Shown: positions 42,083-50,928 of the stretch, piece by piece
Numbering within the stretch: the stretch's first letter is position 1
Layout: the number at the start of each line of letters is the position of its first letter
Notes under the pieces: generated by a model
Seen by the model: only the letters and a program-made list of their open reading frames with translations
Told to the model about the DNA's origin: nothing
Databases searched by the model: none
Source: CAMTUH01 sp947084935
Lineage (GTDB): Bacteria; Pseudomonadota; Gammaproteobacteria; Coxiellales; Coxiellaceae
DNA length: 64,000 nucleotides
NCBI GenBank assembly: GCA_947084935.1
Contig: CAMTUH010000003.1
Coordinates: 124,001-188,000, forward strand
Direction: 5' to 3'
Translations under genes and position numbers: made by a program

Positions 42083-43197
42083 TACCGGGATTTACGAAAT
42101 CCGAGCAGACGGATTTCAGAATTCAGCGCGCGCGCGAGGCCGGTTAATGGAATTGCCGAAAATTCATCGCGAAATACGTAATGCCGGCGCAAATCGGGAA
42201 AAATGGAAATTTTATTTTTCGGGTCTTTAAGCAATTGTTCTTTCATGGCGTTTGTGTCCGACGCAGGATTGTAGATTTTCAATAAAATTTCATCGACGGT
42301 ACGACAGTCGCGCACGTCGACGTGTTTTGTTTTGTGTACTTGTTGCAGTTCTTGAAATCGGTGTACATCGGTTAATTTAAAATGTTTTAAAAATTGTTCG
42401 TAAATCATCAGGGTAGCGCGTAACTTGGATTGCTGGGAATATCCAGCAACGTGCGGTGTCGCAACAACCGCTTTTTCCAGCAGTGCTAAATCAATATCGG
42501 GTTCGTTTTCCCACACATCAAGGCAAGTGAGGATTTCGTTGTGTTGTAAGAGCGCGTCCGTATCAACAACCGCGCCACGCCCGGCGTTGAGTAAAACGCA
42601 GCCCGGTTTTAAATGCGCAAGGAATTTTTCATCGATTAAGTGATGCGTGGGAAATTCACCGGTTTTTGTTAAGGGGGTGTGCACGCAGACTAAATCAGCG
42701 TCGCGAAATGCGTCGTGTGGTACGGAAGTGAAGGAGGGATCGCGCAACACTCGTGGGGGATCGTTTTGTAAAACAGTCATGCCTATTTTTTCCAGGCGAT
42801 CCACGACGGCGGACCCCACGTGACCCACACCGATCACTCCCGCTGTGATATTCTTGCGGGGTAATCGATTTTGCTTCCGTAAATAAGCGATACAGCACAG
42901 CACGTATTCCGCGACTGCAACGGCATTAGCCCCGGGGGCATATGCCCAGGCAATGCCCTGCTGCGTTAACCATTCGTGATCGACGTGATCAAAGCCCGCG
43001 GTCGCGGAGCCGACGAATCGTACTTTCGTTCCCTCGAGTAAGCGTGAATCCACGGGGGTAACGGTCCGCGTGAGTAAGACGTTGACATCACGCAAGTCAT
43101 TGCTGCGTATTTCCGCACTGGGTTTGAGGGTGAGCTCACCAAAGCCAGAAAATAGTTCAGAAACGAAGGGGATTCGATCGTCGGCCAAAATTTTCAT
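42079..43197 (-). CDS. pdxB: Erythronate-4-phosphate dehydrogenase
   Basis: PdxB oxidises 4-phosphoerythronate in the DXP-dependent pyridoxal phosphate pathway. The 372-residue protein is a D-2-hydroxyacid dehydrogenase: NAD motif GVIGVGHVGSAVVDRL, VCVHTPLTKTGEFPTHHL, LNAGRGAVVDTDAL (catalytic Arg) and TPHVAGYS (catalytic His). The C-terminal PdxB dimerisation domain is present. The distal end overlaps the putative TTG start of the barrel gene. Confidence 0.94.
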   Translation of the reverse strand: MKILADDRIPFVSELFSGFGELTLKPSAEIRSNDLRDVNVLLTRTVTPVDSRLLEGTKVRFVGSATAGFDHVDHEWLTQQGIAWAYAPGANAVAVAEYVLCCIAYLRKQNRLPRKNITAGVIGVGHVGSAVVDRLEKIGMTVLQNDPPRVLRDPSFTSVPHDAFRDADLVCVHTPLTKTGEFPTHHLIDEKFLAHLKPGCVLLNAGRGAVVDTDALLQHNEILTCLDVWENEPDIDLALLEKAVVATPHVAGYSQQSKLRATLMIYEQFLKHFKLTDVHRFQELQQVHKTKHVDVRDCRTVDEILLKIYNPASDTNAMKEQLLKDPKNKISIFPDLRRHYVFRDEFSAIPLTGLARALNSEIRLLGFRKSRY

Positions 43198-43313
43198 GAT
43201 CCACTAATTCCGGTGAACATTTTTTAGCATTTTATCATCAAATCAGCGATTGGCTATCGTGGCTTCAGGCTCGATGAGTTAAAATATATATTTTTTGAAG
43301 AGACTATTTTTAA

Positions 43314-44861
43314 ATGAGGGTGATGGCGCGAATCATCGACTTGGCATTAGTGTTCATTTTATGCGCTATCTGTGCTCCTATTTACATTTACGCGGATGAA
43401 CCTTTACCCGAACCCGGAGCGGTATCTTTGAATGATAGCCCTTACTTTCAAGCGAATGCTTTGGGTTCTTCTCTTCCGCTTCCGCGAACCGTACCACGCC
43501 AACCAAAGCGCTTAAGTTTAAAAGAAGCAATTTTGTTGGCACTGCGAAATAATCCGGACGTGGAGAGCAGCGAATTGCAGCGAGTGGTCGATAAGTTTGC
43601 ATTGGAGGTAGCCCATTATGCTTTCATGCCGCAATTTACCCTCGGCGGTACTGCTAATTTCGCCAATAAAAGTACACCGAGCTACAATATTGGCCCTGGC
43701 GTTTCTATAACTTCTCCTGTTGGGACAACCGTTGCAGCGAGCTATGGTAACGCCTTTTCGGGTAGTCCAGGAAGCGTCGCGTTAACGATGACTCAGCATT
43801 TATTAAAAGGTGCTGGTTGGGCTTACAACACCATTGACATAGCGAATGCCTATGATAATGAAAACATTGCAAAGTTAAACTTTAAAAACAGCGTGATTAC
43901 GGTAGTGGTTGCGGTTGTCAATAGTTATCGAGCGCTGGTTCAAGACTATAATAATCTGGATATTCAAGCGCGGACTTTATTACGGGCGGAACAAACCGTT
44001 CAGCAATATGAATTGCAAGTAAAGGCTGGAAAAGTCGCGCCCAGTGATTTATTGCAGCAACAAGCCAACGTGGAAACCACGCGGTTATCCATGATGCAGC
44101 AAAAAAGTAGTCTCGATGCGGACTATCAGAATTTTTTACAAGCATTGGGATTGGTGGCGACCGCTAAAGTGATTATTGATAAACGAATCGAATTAACGAA
44201 TTATAAAATTCCCCCGTTAAAAACGGTTATTCGATTGGCATTGCTGAACAATATTGATTACCAGTCTGCGGTGATTCGGTTGCGTGCGTCAAAACGAGCC
44301 GTAGTTTCCGCAAAAAATGACGCGCTGTGGCAATTGGATCTGACGGCGAGTACAACAGTGGGGCAGAGTACGGGAGCGGGTACGAACAACCTTGTCCCGG
44401 CCAGTACTTCGCTCAGTGGAACGCCGGGGACCATTAATTCGGGTGGGAGCGGCCCCAGCGTCGGTTTCACGCTCAACATTCCCATTGATAACGTTCCAGC
44501 GAAGCAAGGGATCATCAATGCGCGAGTTGCTTTGGAACAAGCTCAATTGTCTTTAGAAGAAAAGAAGCAAGAACTGATTCGCAACGTGACAAATCAAATC
44601 AATCAATTGCATAATCAAGTGGAACAAATACGTGTAGCTATACACGCCATTGCGCTGCAGGAACAGACCGTGGCAAATGCAGAAATTAAATTGCGATATG
44701 GAAAAACTACGGTTTTCGAAGTGACCCAACTGCAGGATCAGTTATTGCAGCAGCAGACTAATTTAGTGGGCAACAAAATTCAATTACTAAATTCGATTAC
44801 GACCCTCAATCAAACATTGGGGCTTACCTTAGACAAATGGGGAATTACCCTGAGGTATTAG
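43314..44861 (+). CDS. TolC-family outer-membrane efflux protein
   Basis: A 515-residue protein with a signal peptide (VFILCAICAPIYIYA). Two OEP repeats follow: LKEAILLALRNNPDVESSELQ near the N-terminus and VIRLALLNNIDYQSAVIRLRA in the middle, followed by long coiled-coil helices rich in Gln (LIRNVTNQINQLHNQVEQIRV). It forms the outer-membrane channel of the exporter encoded by the next three genes and starts the four-gene operon; the adaptor gene begins three bases after its stop. Confidence 0.9.
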   Translation: MRVMARIIDLALVFILCAICAPIYIYADEPLPEPGAVSLNDSPYFQANALGSSLPLPRTVPRQPKRLSLKEAILLALRNNPDVESSELQRVVDKFALEVAHYAFMPQFTLGGTANFANKSTPSYNIGPGVSITSPVGTTVAASYGNAFSGSPGSVALTMTQHLLKGAGWAYNTIDIANAYDNENIAKLNFKNSVITVVVAVVNSYRALVQDYNNLDIQARTLLRAEQTVQQYELQVKAGKVAPSDLLQQQANVETTRLSMMQQKSSLDADYQNFLQALGLVATAKVIIDKRIELTNYKIPPLKTVIRLALLNNIDYQSAVIRLRASKRAVVSAKNDALWQLDLTASTTVGQSTGAGTNNLVPASTSLSGTPGTINSGGSGPSVGFTLNIPIDNVPAKQGIINARVALEQAQLSLEEKKQELIRNVTNQINQLHNQVEQIRVAIHAIALQEQTVANAEIKLRYGKTTVFEVTQLQDQLLQQQTNLVGNKIQLLNSITTLNQTLGLTLDKWGITLRY

Positions 44862-44864
44862 ACA

Positions 44865-46052
44865 ATGAAAGCTAAAAACTGCATATTGAAAATTGGATTT
44901 GCAATTATCTTAGCCACGGCTCTGTTGTCCGGCGGTTGCAAGGGCGAAGAGAAAAAAGTCGATAAGAAAAAATCTCCTACGATTATCGTGGCAAAACTGC
45001 AGGGCAGCGTTACGCAGCTTTATTTCAAGGGATCGTTGTCGCCACTGAGAAACATTCCGGTTTTAAGCCCGGTGGATGGAACCGTTGTGAAGTTATTTTT
45101 TAAATACGGGGATACGGTTAAAAAAGATCAAAATATTGTTGCTATTGATTCGGCAAAATTGGCGGACGATTATCGTCAAGCCGTAACAAAATACCTACAA
45201 GCAAAAGATACCTACGAAAACAGTATCCAATCTTATATCGGCACAGAAGCTTTGCATAAAGCGGGTGTTATTTCCACCGACGAATATTTGACGGATAAGA
45301 GTCAACACGAAACAAACGTTTTAAATTATTACCAATCTAAATATGATTTAGAGAAAGTATTGCGAAAAGCAGAGATTGACCCAGAAACGATAGAAAAATT
45401 ATCTATTGTTGATACGCAAGAAGTTAATAAAATACTGCAACGGCGATTCAGTAACATTACGGTAACGTCGCCGGGTGACGGGGTAGCGTTATTTCCCGTT
45501 TCCACGGATTCGAGCGGTTCGGATGGTAAAAATGGAAAACTGGCCCTCGGCTCGCAAGTTAAAGAGGGCCAGCTCATTTTGTCTGTCGGGGATCTGTCCG
45601 GTTTTTCGCTGACCTTACAAGTCAGTGAAATAAACATCAATAAAATGCAAACGGGATTAAAAGCGATTGTCATTGGCGATGCGTTCCCGGGTATTACCTT
45701 GCATGGTTCAGTGACGTCTGTTGCAAAACAAGCCAATCCGGGACAGGGCAGCTCGGGAGAAGTCAGCATGTTTAATTTCGTGGTGCAAGTTCCCGACATT
45801 ACAGCCGATCAATTGAAGGTGATACGGGTGGGAATGACGGCTAATGTGGAAATCGATATCAAGGAACCCCCCCATATCTTAGTACCGATTAACGCCGTCT
45901 TTCAAAAAGACGGCCAAAGTATGGTGACGATTATCGATCCTAAAACAAAACAAACCAAAGACGTTCCTGTGTTGACGGGGCAAACCACGTTGACGGACGT
46001 GGTTATTCTGAACGGCGTTAAATCCGGCGATCAGGTCATTGTTCATGATTGA
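44865..46052 (+). CDS. Periplasmic adaptor lipoprotein of a MacAB-type exporter
   Basis: A 395-residue HlyD/RND-type membrane-fusion protein. The N-terminus is a lipoprotein signal (IILATALLSGGCKG, lipobox SGGC). A biotinyl-lipoyl-like segment (LSPVDGTVVKLFFKYGDTVKKDQ), a helical hairpin with KYLQAKDTYENS, and beta-barrel and C-terminal domains (PINAVFQKDGQSMVTII) follow. It links the FtsX/MacB-like permease in the inner membrane with the TolC-like channel. Its last codons overlap the ATPase start. Confidence 0.88.
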   Translation: MKAKNCILKIGFAIILATALLSGGCKGEEKKVDKKKSPTIIVAKLQGSVTQLYFKGSLSPLRNIPVLSPVDGTVVKLFFKYGDTVKKDQNIVAIDSAKLADDYRQAVTKYLQAKDTYENSIQSYIGTEALHKAGVISTDEYLTDKSQHETNVLNYYQSKYDLEKVLRKAEIDPETIEKLSIVDTQEVNKILQRRFSNITVTSPGDGVALFPVSTDSSGSDGKNGKLALGSQVKEGQLILSVGDLSGFSLTLQVSEININKMQTGLKAIVIGDAFPGITLHGSVTSVAKQANPGQGSSGEVSMFNFVVQVPDITADQLKVIRVGMTANVEIDIKEPPHILVPINAVFQKDGQSMVTIIDPKTKQTKDVPVLTGQTTLTDVVILNGVKSGDQVIVHD

Positions 46053-46710
46053 ATTGAAAAACGTTAAAAAAGACTATCCGTTAGGCAACACCGTTTATGC
46101 GGCGTTAAAAGGAATTAGTTTTTCGATTGAAAAAGGTGAATTGGTTGCCATCGTGGGTGCGTCGGGCTCCGGTAAAACAACAACGATGAATATCGTGGGA
46201 TTGTTGGATCACCCTACGACGGGGGAATATCATTTAAGTGGTAAAAACGTATCGCATTTAACTTCCGACGAGCGTGCGCATTTGCGTAATCGAAGCATTG
46301 GTTTTATTTTTCAGTTATTTTTTCTTTTGCCGCGCTTAAGCGCGCTGGATAACGTTGGGCTTCCGCTGACGTACCGAAACCTCAGCAGTCGGGAAATTAA
46401 AGAGCGCTCCTTGGCCATGCTGCACAAGGTTGGCGTGGGTGAATGGTCGCACCACAAACCCAAAGAACTCTCGGGCGGACAGCAACAGCGCGTTGCTATT
46501 GCGCGCGCGTTGGTGGGCAATCCGGATCTTATTTTGGCGGATGAGCCCACCGGATCATTGGATTCAAAAACGGGGCAAGACTTTTTGAATTTATTGATTC
46601 AGTTAAATCGGGATGATAAGTGCACGATTATTATTATTACCCATGATGAAAAAATTGCAGCTCAATGCCCACGAATAATTAAATTACAGGACGGCCTTAT
46701 CGTCCCATAA
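46045..46710 (+). CDS. MacB/LolD-type ABC ATPase
   Basis: A 221-residue ABC ATPase with Walker A GASGSGKTTTMN, Q-loop FIFQLFFLLPRLS, signature LSGGQQQRVAIARAL and Walker B LILADEPTGSLDS. The A-loop tyrosine is in KDYPLG. It energises the permease encoded seven bases downstream. The ATG at 46045 overlaps the adaptor stop (ATGATTGA), indicating translational coupling. In E. coli MacB the ATPase and permease are one chain; here they are separate. Confidence 0.92.
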   Translation: MIELKNVKKDYPLGNTVYAALKGISFSIEKGELVAIVGASGSGKTTTMNIVGLLDHPTTGEYHLSGKNVSHLTSDERAHLRNRSIGFIFQLFFLLPRLSALDNVGLPLTYRNLSSREIKERSLAMLHKVGVGEWSHHKPKELSGGQQQRVAIARALVGNPDLILADEPTGSLDSKTGQDFLNLLIQLNRDDKCTIIIITHDEKIAAQCPRIIKLQDGLIVP

Positions 46711-46716
46711 GGAAAA

Positions 46717-47922
46717 ATGGATTTTATTGCGCACGTCAAAGAATCGTTAGGAAATTTGGTCACTTCCAAGTTACGGTCTTTTCTTGCGATTTTGGGAATT
46801 TTGGTGGGCACGGCATCAGTGGTGGCGTTGATTACCTCGAGTCAGCTAGCGACCGAGCATGCTCTCCAGCAGTTTGAAACGTTGGGAACCAATTTGTTAG
46901 CCGTGGACGTGCAGACTCAGCCGGCGCAGCAACAAGACGGCGGTCAAACTCAATCGCAGCAACAAATTACCCTTGCGGATATACCGAAAATTAAAGCCGC
47001 TTCCGATCAAATTGTTTTAATTGCGCCGTACACTAACTTGTATCAATCCATTTATTTCAAGGGACAACAAATTCAAGGACAAATTTTAGGCGCCACGGCT
47101 GATTTGGCGAAGATTGTAAAGATAGAAATCGCAAAAGGTCGGTTTGTGTCTTACCTAGATAAGAACAGTTTTTATTGCGTTATTGGGGACAGTATCGCCA
47201 AAGATTTTTCGTCGCAAGGTATCACAGACCCGATTGGCAGACAGATTTTGATTGGCAACTTTGTATTTACCGTTATTGGTGTAGCCAAGCCGTGGCAACC
47301 GAACTGGTTTTTATTTGCGGATATTAATAAAGGTGTGGTTATTCCGTTGGGAACTTCTTATTTGTTGAGTAAATACTCAGAAATCGATAATTTATTGTTT
47401 CGGCTGATTGAAAATCCCGATGTTGACCAAGTGCAGAGTGCGCTGAGTCAGAAGATGACCCAATTATATCCCGACTTGAAAGTAACCTTCCGAAATCCGA
47501 ATCAAATTATCAACATCATGCAAAAACAACAAGTCACGTTTACGTGGTTGCTCGGTTCCATTGGTGGTATTTCGCTGATTGTAGGTGGTATTGGCGTGAT
47601 GAACATCATGTTGGTATCGGTGGTTGAGCGTCGTCGAGAAATCGGTATTCGAATGGCCATCGGAGCAACGCGCTCGGATATTCGCCAAATGTTTTTAATT
47701 GAGGCAATTATTTTAACCGTGCTTGGTGGTATTCTGGGAATTATTGTTGGAATTATTATTGCGTCAATACTGGCTTTTGTGACGGGCTGGGAGTTTCATA
47801 TTTTATTTTTGCCGCCCATCTTGGGTTTTGTCGTTTCGGTTATAGTGGGTATTGTTTCTGGCTTTTATCCCGCCTACCGCGCATCAAAACTCGATCCGAT
47901 TGAAACTTTACGAGGAGAGTAA
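46717..47922 (+). CDS. MacB-like FtsX-domain permease
   Basis: A 401-residue protein with one N-terminal TM helix (SFLAILGILVGTASVVALI), a periplasmic MacB-type domain of about 240 residues including a Gln-rich insert (QPAQQQDGGQTQSQQQ), and three C-terminal helices of the FtsX domain (VVERRREIGIRMAIGATRSDI before helix 3). It completes a MacAB-TolC-like mechanotransmission exporter. Possible cargoes include antibiotics, lipoproteins or peptides, but the sequence does not show which. Confidence 0.9.
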   Translation: MDFIAHVKESLGNLVTSKLRSFLAILGILVGTASVVALITSSQLATEHALQQFETLGTNLLAVDVQTQPAQQQDGGQTQSQQQITLADIPKIKAASDQIVLIAPYTNLYQSIYFKGQQIQGQILGATADLAKIVKIEIAKGRFVSYLDKNSFYCVIGDSIAKDFSSQGITDPIGRQILIGNFVFTVIGVAKPWQPNWFLFADINKGVVIPLGTSYLLSKYSEIDNLLFRLIENPDVDQVQSALSQKMTQLYPDLKVTFRNPNQIINIMQKQQVTFTWLLGSIGGISLIVGGIGVMNIMLVSVVERRREIGIRMAIGATRSDIRQMFLIEAIILTVLGGILGIIVGIIIASILAFVTGWEFHILFLPPILGFVVSVIVGIVSGFYPAYRASKLDPIETLRGE

Positions 47923-47935
47923 GCGGTTCGATGGG

Positions 47936-48043
47936 TTTGGTGTTTGCGGTAACTCCCTCTCGACACGCCGTGAATACGTCCCTGTAGGCTCGGGCGCTGC
48001 TCCTGCAGCGCACGGTCTCGCGGGAGTCACCTCAAACACCAAA
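47936..48043. repeat. Nested palindromic element 4 (downstream of the exporter operon)
   Basis: The outer arms are TTTGGTGTTTG (47936-47946)/CAAACACCAAA (48033-48043). The inner arms are ACTCCC (47952-47957)/GGGAGT (48022-48027), extended with one mismatch. The core hairpin GCGCTGC-TCCT-GCAGCGC is at 47994-48011, preceded by CGACACGCCGTGAATACGTC and CCTGTAGGCTCGG. I recall the CCGTGAATACGTCCCTG-type core as a repeated motif in other gammaproteobacteria. It lies 13 bp after the permease stop and is followed by a GTAGCC repeat. Confidence 0.8.
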
Positions 48044-48083
48044 AAACAATTAACACTGAAGCGAGCGGATCCTTTTGCAGCTT

Positions 48084-48163
48084 GTAGCCTTGATGGAGCC
48101 ATGCGGAATCAAGGAATTCAATTCCCGGGTTACGCCCCGAAGCAGGGGCTGCACCCAGGCTAC
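48084..48163. repeat. Dispersed palindromic repeat, copy between exporter and permease
   Basis: A full 80-bp copy from GTAGCCTTGATGGAGCC through AATTCAATTCCCGGGTTACG to TGCACCCAGGCTAC. It separates the convergent exporter operon and APC permease gene, together with element 4, in a gap of about 255 bp. Confidence 0.9.
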
Positions 48164-48176
48164 AATTCACGCCGAA

Positions 48177-50120
48177 TTACACCTTTAATTTTAACGGCAG
48201 GATTAACATTTTCAGCCCCATGCCCTGCAATCGTCGTTCAATGATATTTGCGATGTCGCTGTGCAGGAAACGGGTGAACCAATTTTCGACGGGATAAATG
48301 TAGCGCGACGCAAAGAAAATCGCGTTCGGGTATTTTTTATTGACTTCAGCCGCTAATTTTGAAATTTCTTCAACGGCATCGGTGCCAAAGCGATTGTAAG
48401 ATTCAGAGGCGAAACCCTGCATTTGCGCATATTTTACTAAGTAATCGAGAATCCCGTCTGTTTGCTCTTTGAGTTTTTTCAGCGCTTCCTCACTGCCGAA
48501 ACTACCCATGTCCACTTCGCCCGTGCTGATGAAAATGAGGTTATGATAAAAGTGGGGAAACATCCGCGTCACCCACAAGAGCGAATGCATGGTTGCTCCA
48601 ATTTCTTTAACCAAAAATACGGCCGTTGGTTTTTGCGTGTCGATATGAACGGGAGACATTTTCTTAGTCCCCAGTGGAATACTGAGTTCTTGATTGAGTT
48701 TTTTCTTCAACTCGTTGAAACGATCGTAATGGCGCTTGATGATAATTCCGCAGGAAATAGTGCCCGTGGTTACTACGACCGTGATCCATCCCCCCAACTC
48801 AAATTTGCTAAAAAGCGTAATCACCAAAATGCAAACGCAAACAATTAATGCGACGACGGCCAAAATCCATTGCGGAAACCACAGCTTTTCACGCTTGCGG
48901 TGACGAATCCAGTAAACGGAAAGACCCAAAAGTGACATCGTAAAAGTCAAAAATACGTTCATGCTGTATAAGACGACGAGAAAATCCACACGCCCTTCGG
49001 TGACGAGTAAAATCACGAGCGCAGCGAGTCCGAAAAACACGAGGCCGTTTTGAGTGACCAGTCGGCTGGATAACAGTCCGAATCGACGCGGCACCCACGA
49101 ATCCATGGACATGTTAGCCAGTACGGCGGGGCCACCCAAAAATCCCGTGTTTGCAGCCACAACAAGCAGACCGGCTTCAAAGACCAGCAAGATGACGAGC
49201 CCGATGTGTGGATAAGGCCAGGTGCTTAAAATAGAATGGAAAACCACTGCATTCAAAGTTTGACCCGGGGTGGGTTCGGCGTTCCAAAGCAGATAATTCA
49301 GGATGATACCACCAGCCACTAAACTCAAAGAAATGGCCATGTACAGCATAGTTACTGAACCCGTTTTCACGCGAGGCTCTGCGAGGATGTTGACGTTATT
49401 AGAAACGGCTTCCAACCCGGTGTACGTTCCAGCGCCGAGTGAATAAGCGCGCATAAAAAGCGCTACTACAAATACCCATCCAAACAGTTGAACGTGTTGG
49501 CGTGTTTCAATAATGGAATTTCGAAAAACAAAGCTTAATTGGTCGCTGTGCAAAGTGATTCCCATCACTAGGACAATAATATGCGTAATAAAAAATCCAA
49601 GAAAAATAATCATTAGTATTTTGATGGATTCCTTAGCGCCTCGCAAATTAATCATGAGCAAAAACAATAATATCAAAGGTTCGGCAATAATTTTGTAGGG
49701 CTGGTAATAGACGGGAAGCAAGCTAAATAAAGCATCGATGCCCGCCGCGATGGAAATCGCAATAGTCAGCACGTAATCGATAATCAACGCGGCGCCAGAA
49801 ACTAATCCGGCGTGCGGGCCTAATAATTTTGACGCGACTTTATATCCGCCGCCGCCGTTTGGGAACAATCGAATGACCTGGTTGTAAGCGAGGGAGATCA
49901 AAAACACCGTGACGGCCGTTGCAATGGCGAGGTAAATGGCTAAGTGCGTGTGTTCGCCCAGCGCATAAAACGCTTGCTCGGGGCCGTAACACGAAGAAGA
50001 TAATCCGTCTGCTCCTAAGCCGATCCAAGCGAGAAACGCAATTAAGGCAATATTCCGCCGCGTTTCTTTTTTCATTGGGTCGCGGGGTTTTCCAAGAAGT
50101 ATTTGCCGTATATTCAGCAT
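48177..50120 (-). CDS. APC-superfamily amino-acid/cation permease
   Basis: The 647-residue inner-membrane protein has about twelve TM helices, beginning IALIAFLAWIGLGADGLSSS with the APC glycine-rich motif, then YNQVIRLFPNGGGGYKVASKLLG. A cytoplasmic C-terminal region of about 170 residues follows. The GADGLSSSCYGP signature and long C-terminus resemble a subgroup of APC transporters seen in Legionellales; the substrate is unknown. The ATG shares one base with the stop of the thioesterase gene upstream. Confidence 0.85.
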   Translation of the reverse strand: MLNIRQILLGKPRDPMKKETRRNIALIAFLAWIGLGADGLSSSCYGPEQAFYALGEHTHLAIYLAIATAVTVFLISLAYNQVIRLFPNGGGGYKVASKLLGPHAGLVSGAALIIDYVLTIAISIAAGIDALFSLLPVYYQPYKIIAEPLILLFLLMINLRGAKESIKILMIIFLGFFITHIIVLVMGITLHSDQLSFVFRNSIIETRQHVQLFGWVFVVALFMRAYSLGAGTYTGLEAVSNNVNILAEPRVKTGSVTMLYMAISLSLVAGGIILNYLLWNAEPTPGQTLNAVVFHSILSTWPYPHIGLVILLVFEAGLLVVAANTGFLGGPAVLANMSMDSWVPRRFGLLSSRLVTQNGLVFFGLAALVILLVTEGRVDFLVVLYSMNVFLTFTMSLLGLSVYWIRHRKREKLWFPQWILAVVALIVCVCILVITLFSKFELGGWITVVVTTGTISCGIIIKRHYDRFNELKKKLNQELSIPLGTKKMSPVHIDTQKPTAVFLVKEIGATMHSLLWVTRMFPHFYHNLIFISTGEVDMGSFGSEEALKKLKEQTDGILDYLVKYAQMQGFASESYNRFGTDAVEEISKLAAEVNKKYPNAIFFASRYIYPVENWFTRFLHSDIANIIERRLQGMGLKMLILPLKLKV

Positions 50121-50605
50121 TAGGATTGTTTTTTTCTTTCTAAGTGTGCTTTGGCCAATTTTATTCGCGTTTCGCGACGAATTTCTGCCTCTTCAAAACG
50201 ACTTTTTTCTGTTTCCGTGTGAACCGATAGCGGTTTTATTGCCACGGGCTTTAAATTTTCGTCAACAGCGACCATAGTAAAATAACAGGAGTTTGTGTGC
50301 CGTTTTTTTCGCGTTACTAAATTTTCTGCAATGACTTTAATGCCAATTTCCATAGAAGTGCGGCCAACAAAATTAACGTTGGCGTAACACGTAATAAGCT
50401 CGCCCACGTAAATCGGCTCCTTGAAGAAAACATTATCCACGGATAAAGTCACCACGTAACGGCCACTGTAACGGGCGGCACAAGCGTACGCGACTTGGTC
50501 GATGAATTTCAAGAGATATCCGCCGTGAATGTTACCGGCAAAGTTCACCTTTTCGGGGGTCATCACTTCGGACATGGAGAGGGATCGGTGGTCGTCGTTT
50601 TCCAT
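50120..50605 (-). CDS. Acyl-CoA thioesterase (hotdog fold)
   Basis: A 161-residue BACH/YciA-type thioesterase with the conserved N-terminal VNFAGNIHGGYLLKFIDQVAYACA, where the Asp is the likely catalytic residue. SVDNVFFKEPIYVGELITCYANVNFVGRTSMEIGI follows. It hydrolyses acyl-CoAs; chain preference is not visible. A basic C-terminal tail (LAKAHLERKKQS) is present. It is translationally adjacent to the APC permease. Confidence 0.9.
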   Translation of the reverse strand: MENDDHRSLSMSEVMTPEKVNFAGNIHGGYLLKFIDQVAYACAARYSGRYVVTLSVDNVFFKEPIYVGELITCYANVNFVGRTSMEIGIKVIAENLVTRKKRHTNSCYFTMVAVDENLKPVAIKPLSVHTETEKSRFEEAEIRRETRIKLAKAHLERKKQS

Positions 50606-50712
50606 AACGGGCCTCGTAATTCCTGTGTGTATAAATTATATAGATGATAACATGTCCTTCCTGAAACCAAAATGGAAGGGTTTTTCGTCTGGCTTTGCCG
50701 TTGGGCCTCGCT

Positions 50713-50827
50713 GTAGGTTGGGCTGAATGAAATGAAGCCCAACGAATTAGGGTGTAGCCTTGATGGAGCGAAGCATAATCAAGGAATTCCTGAGTTCCTG
50801 GGTTACGCAGGGCTGCACCCAGGCTAC
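50713..50827. repeat. 31-bp palindrome followed by a GTAGCC repeat copy
   Basis: 50713-50743 is identical over 31 bases to 12213-12243 in the other orientation (GTAGGTTGGGCTGAATG...AGCCCAAC). A full GTAGCC-family copy follows at 50754-50827, ending TGCACCCAGGCTAC. Both lie between the divergent thioesterase and polA genes, a 323-bp gap with no other gene that I can see. Confidence 0.9.
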
Positions 50828-50928
50828 AAATTTGCTCCATCAAAGCTACGAATTTTTCTAAAATCAATCGGTTGTCACCCAAATACCCCCGAGTTACAGA
50901 CAACCAATTATTGTTTCTGTGATATATT

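Noticed and set aside
25833..48043. CRISPR array made by the repeats
   Set aside because: The repeats are single, far apart, palindromic and variable in length; there is no regular spacer pattern and no cas gene.
47852..48244. 130-codon plus-strand frame after the exporter permease
   Set aside because: It is a read-through of the permease end, element 4 and a GTAGCC repeat; composition follows the repeats.
50532..50903. 123-codon minus-strand frame upstream of the thioesterase
   Set aside because: It consists largely of the 31-bp palindrome and a GTAGCC repeat read through, and overlaps the thioesterase gene.
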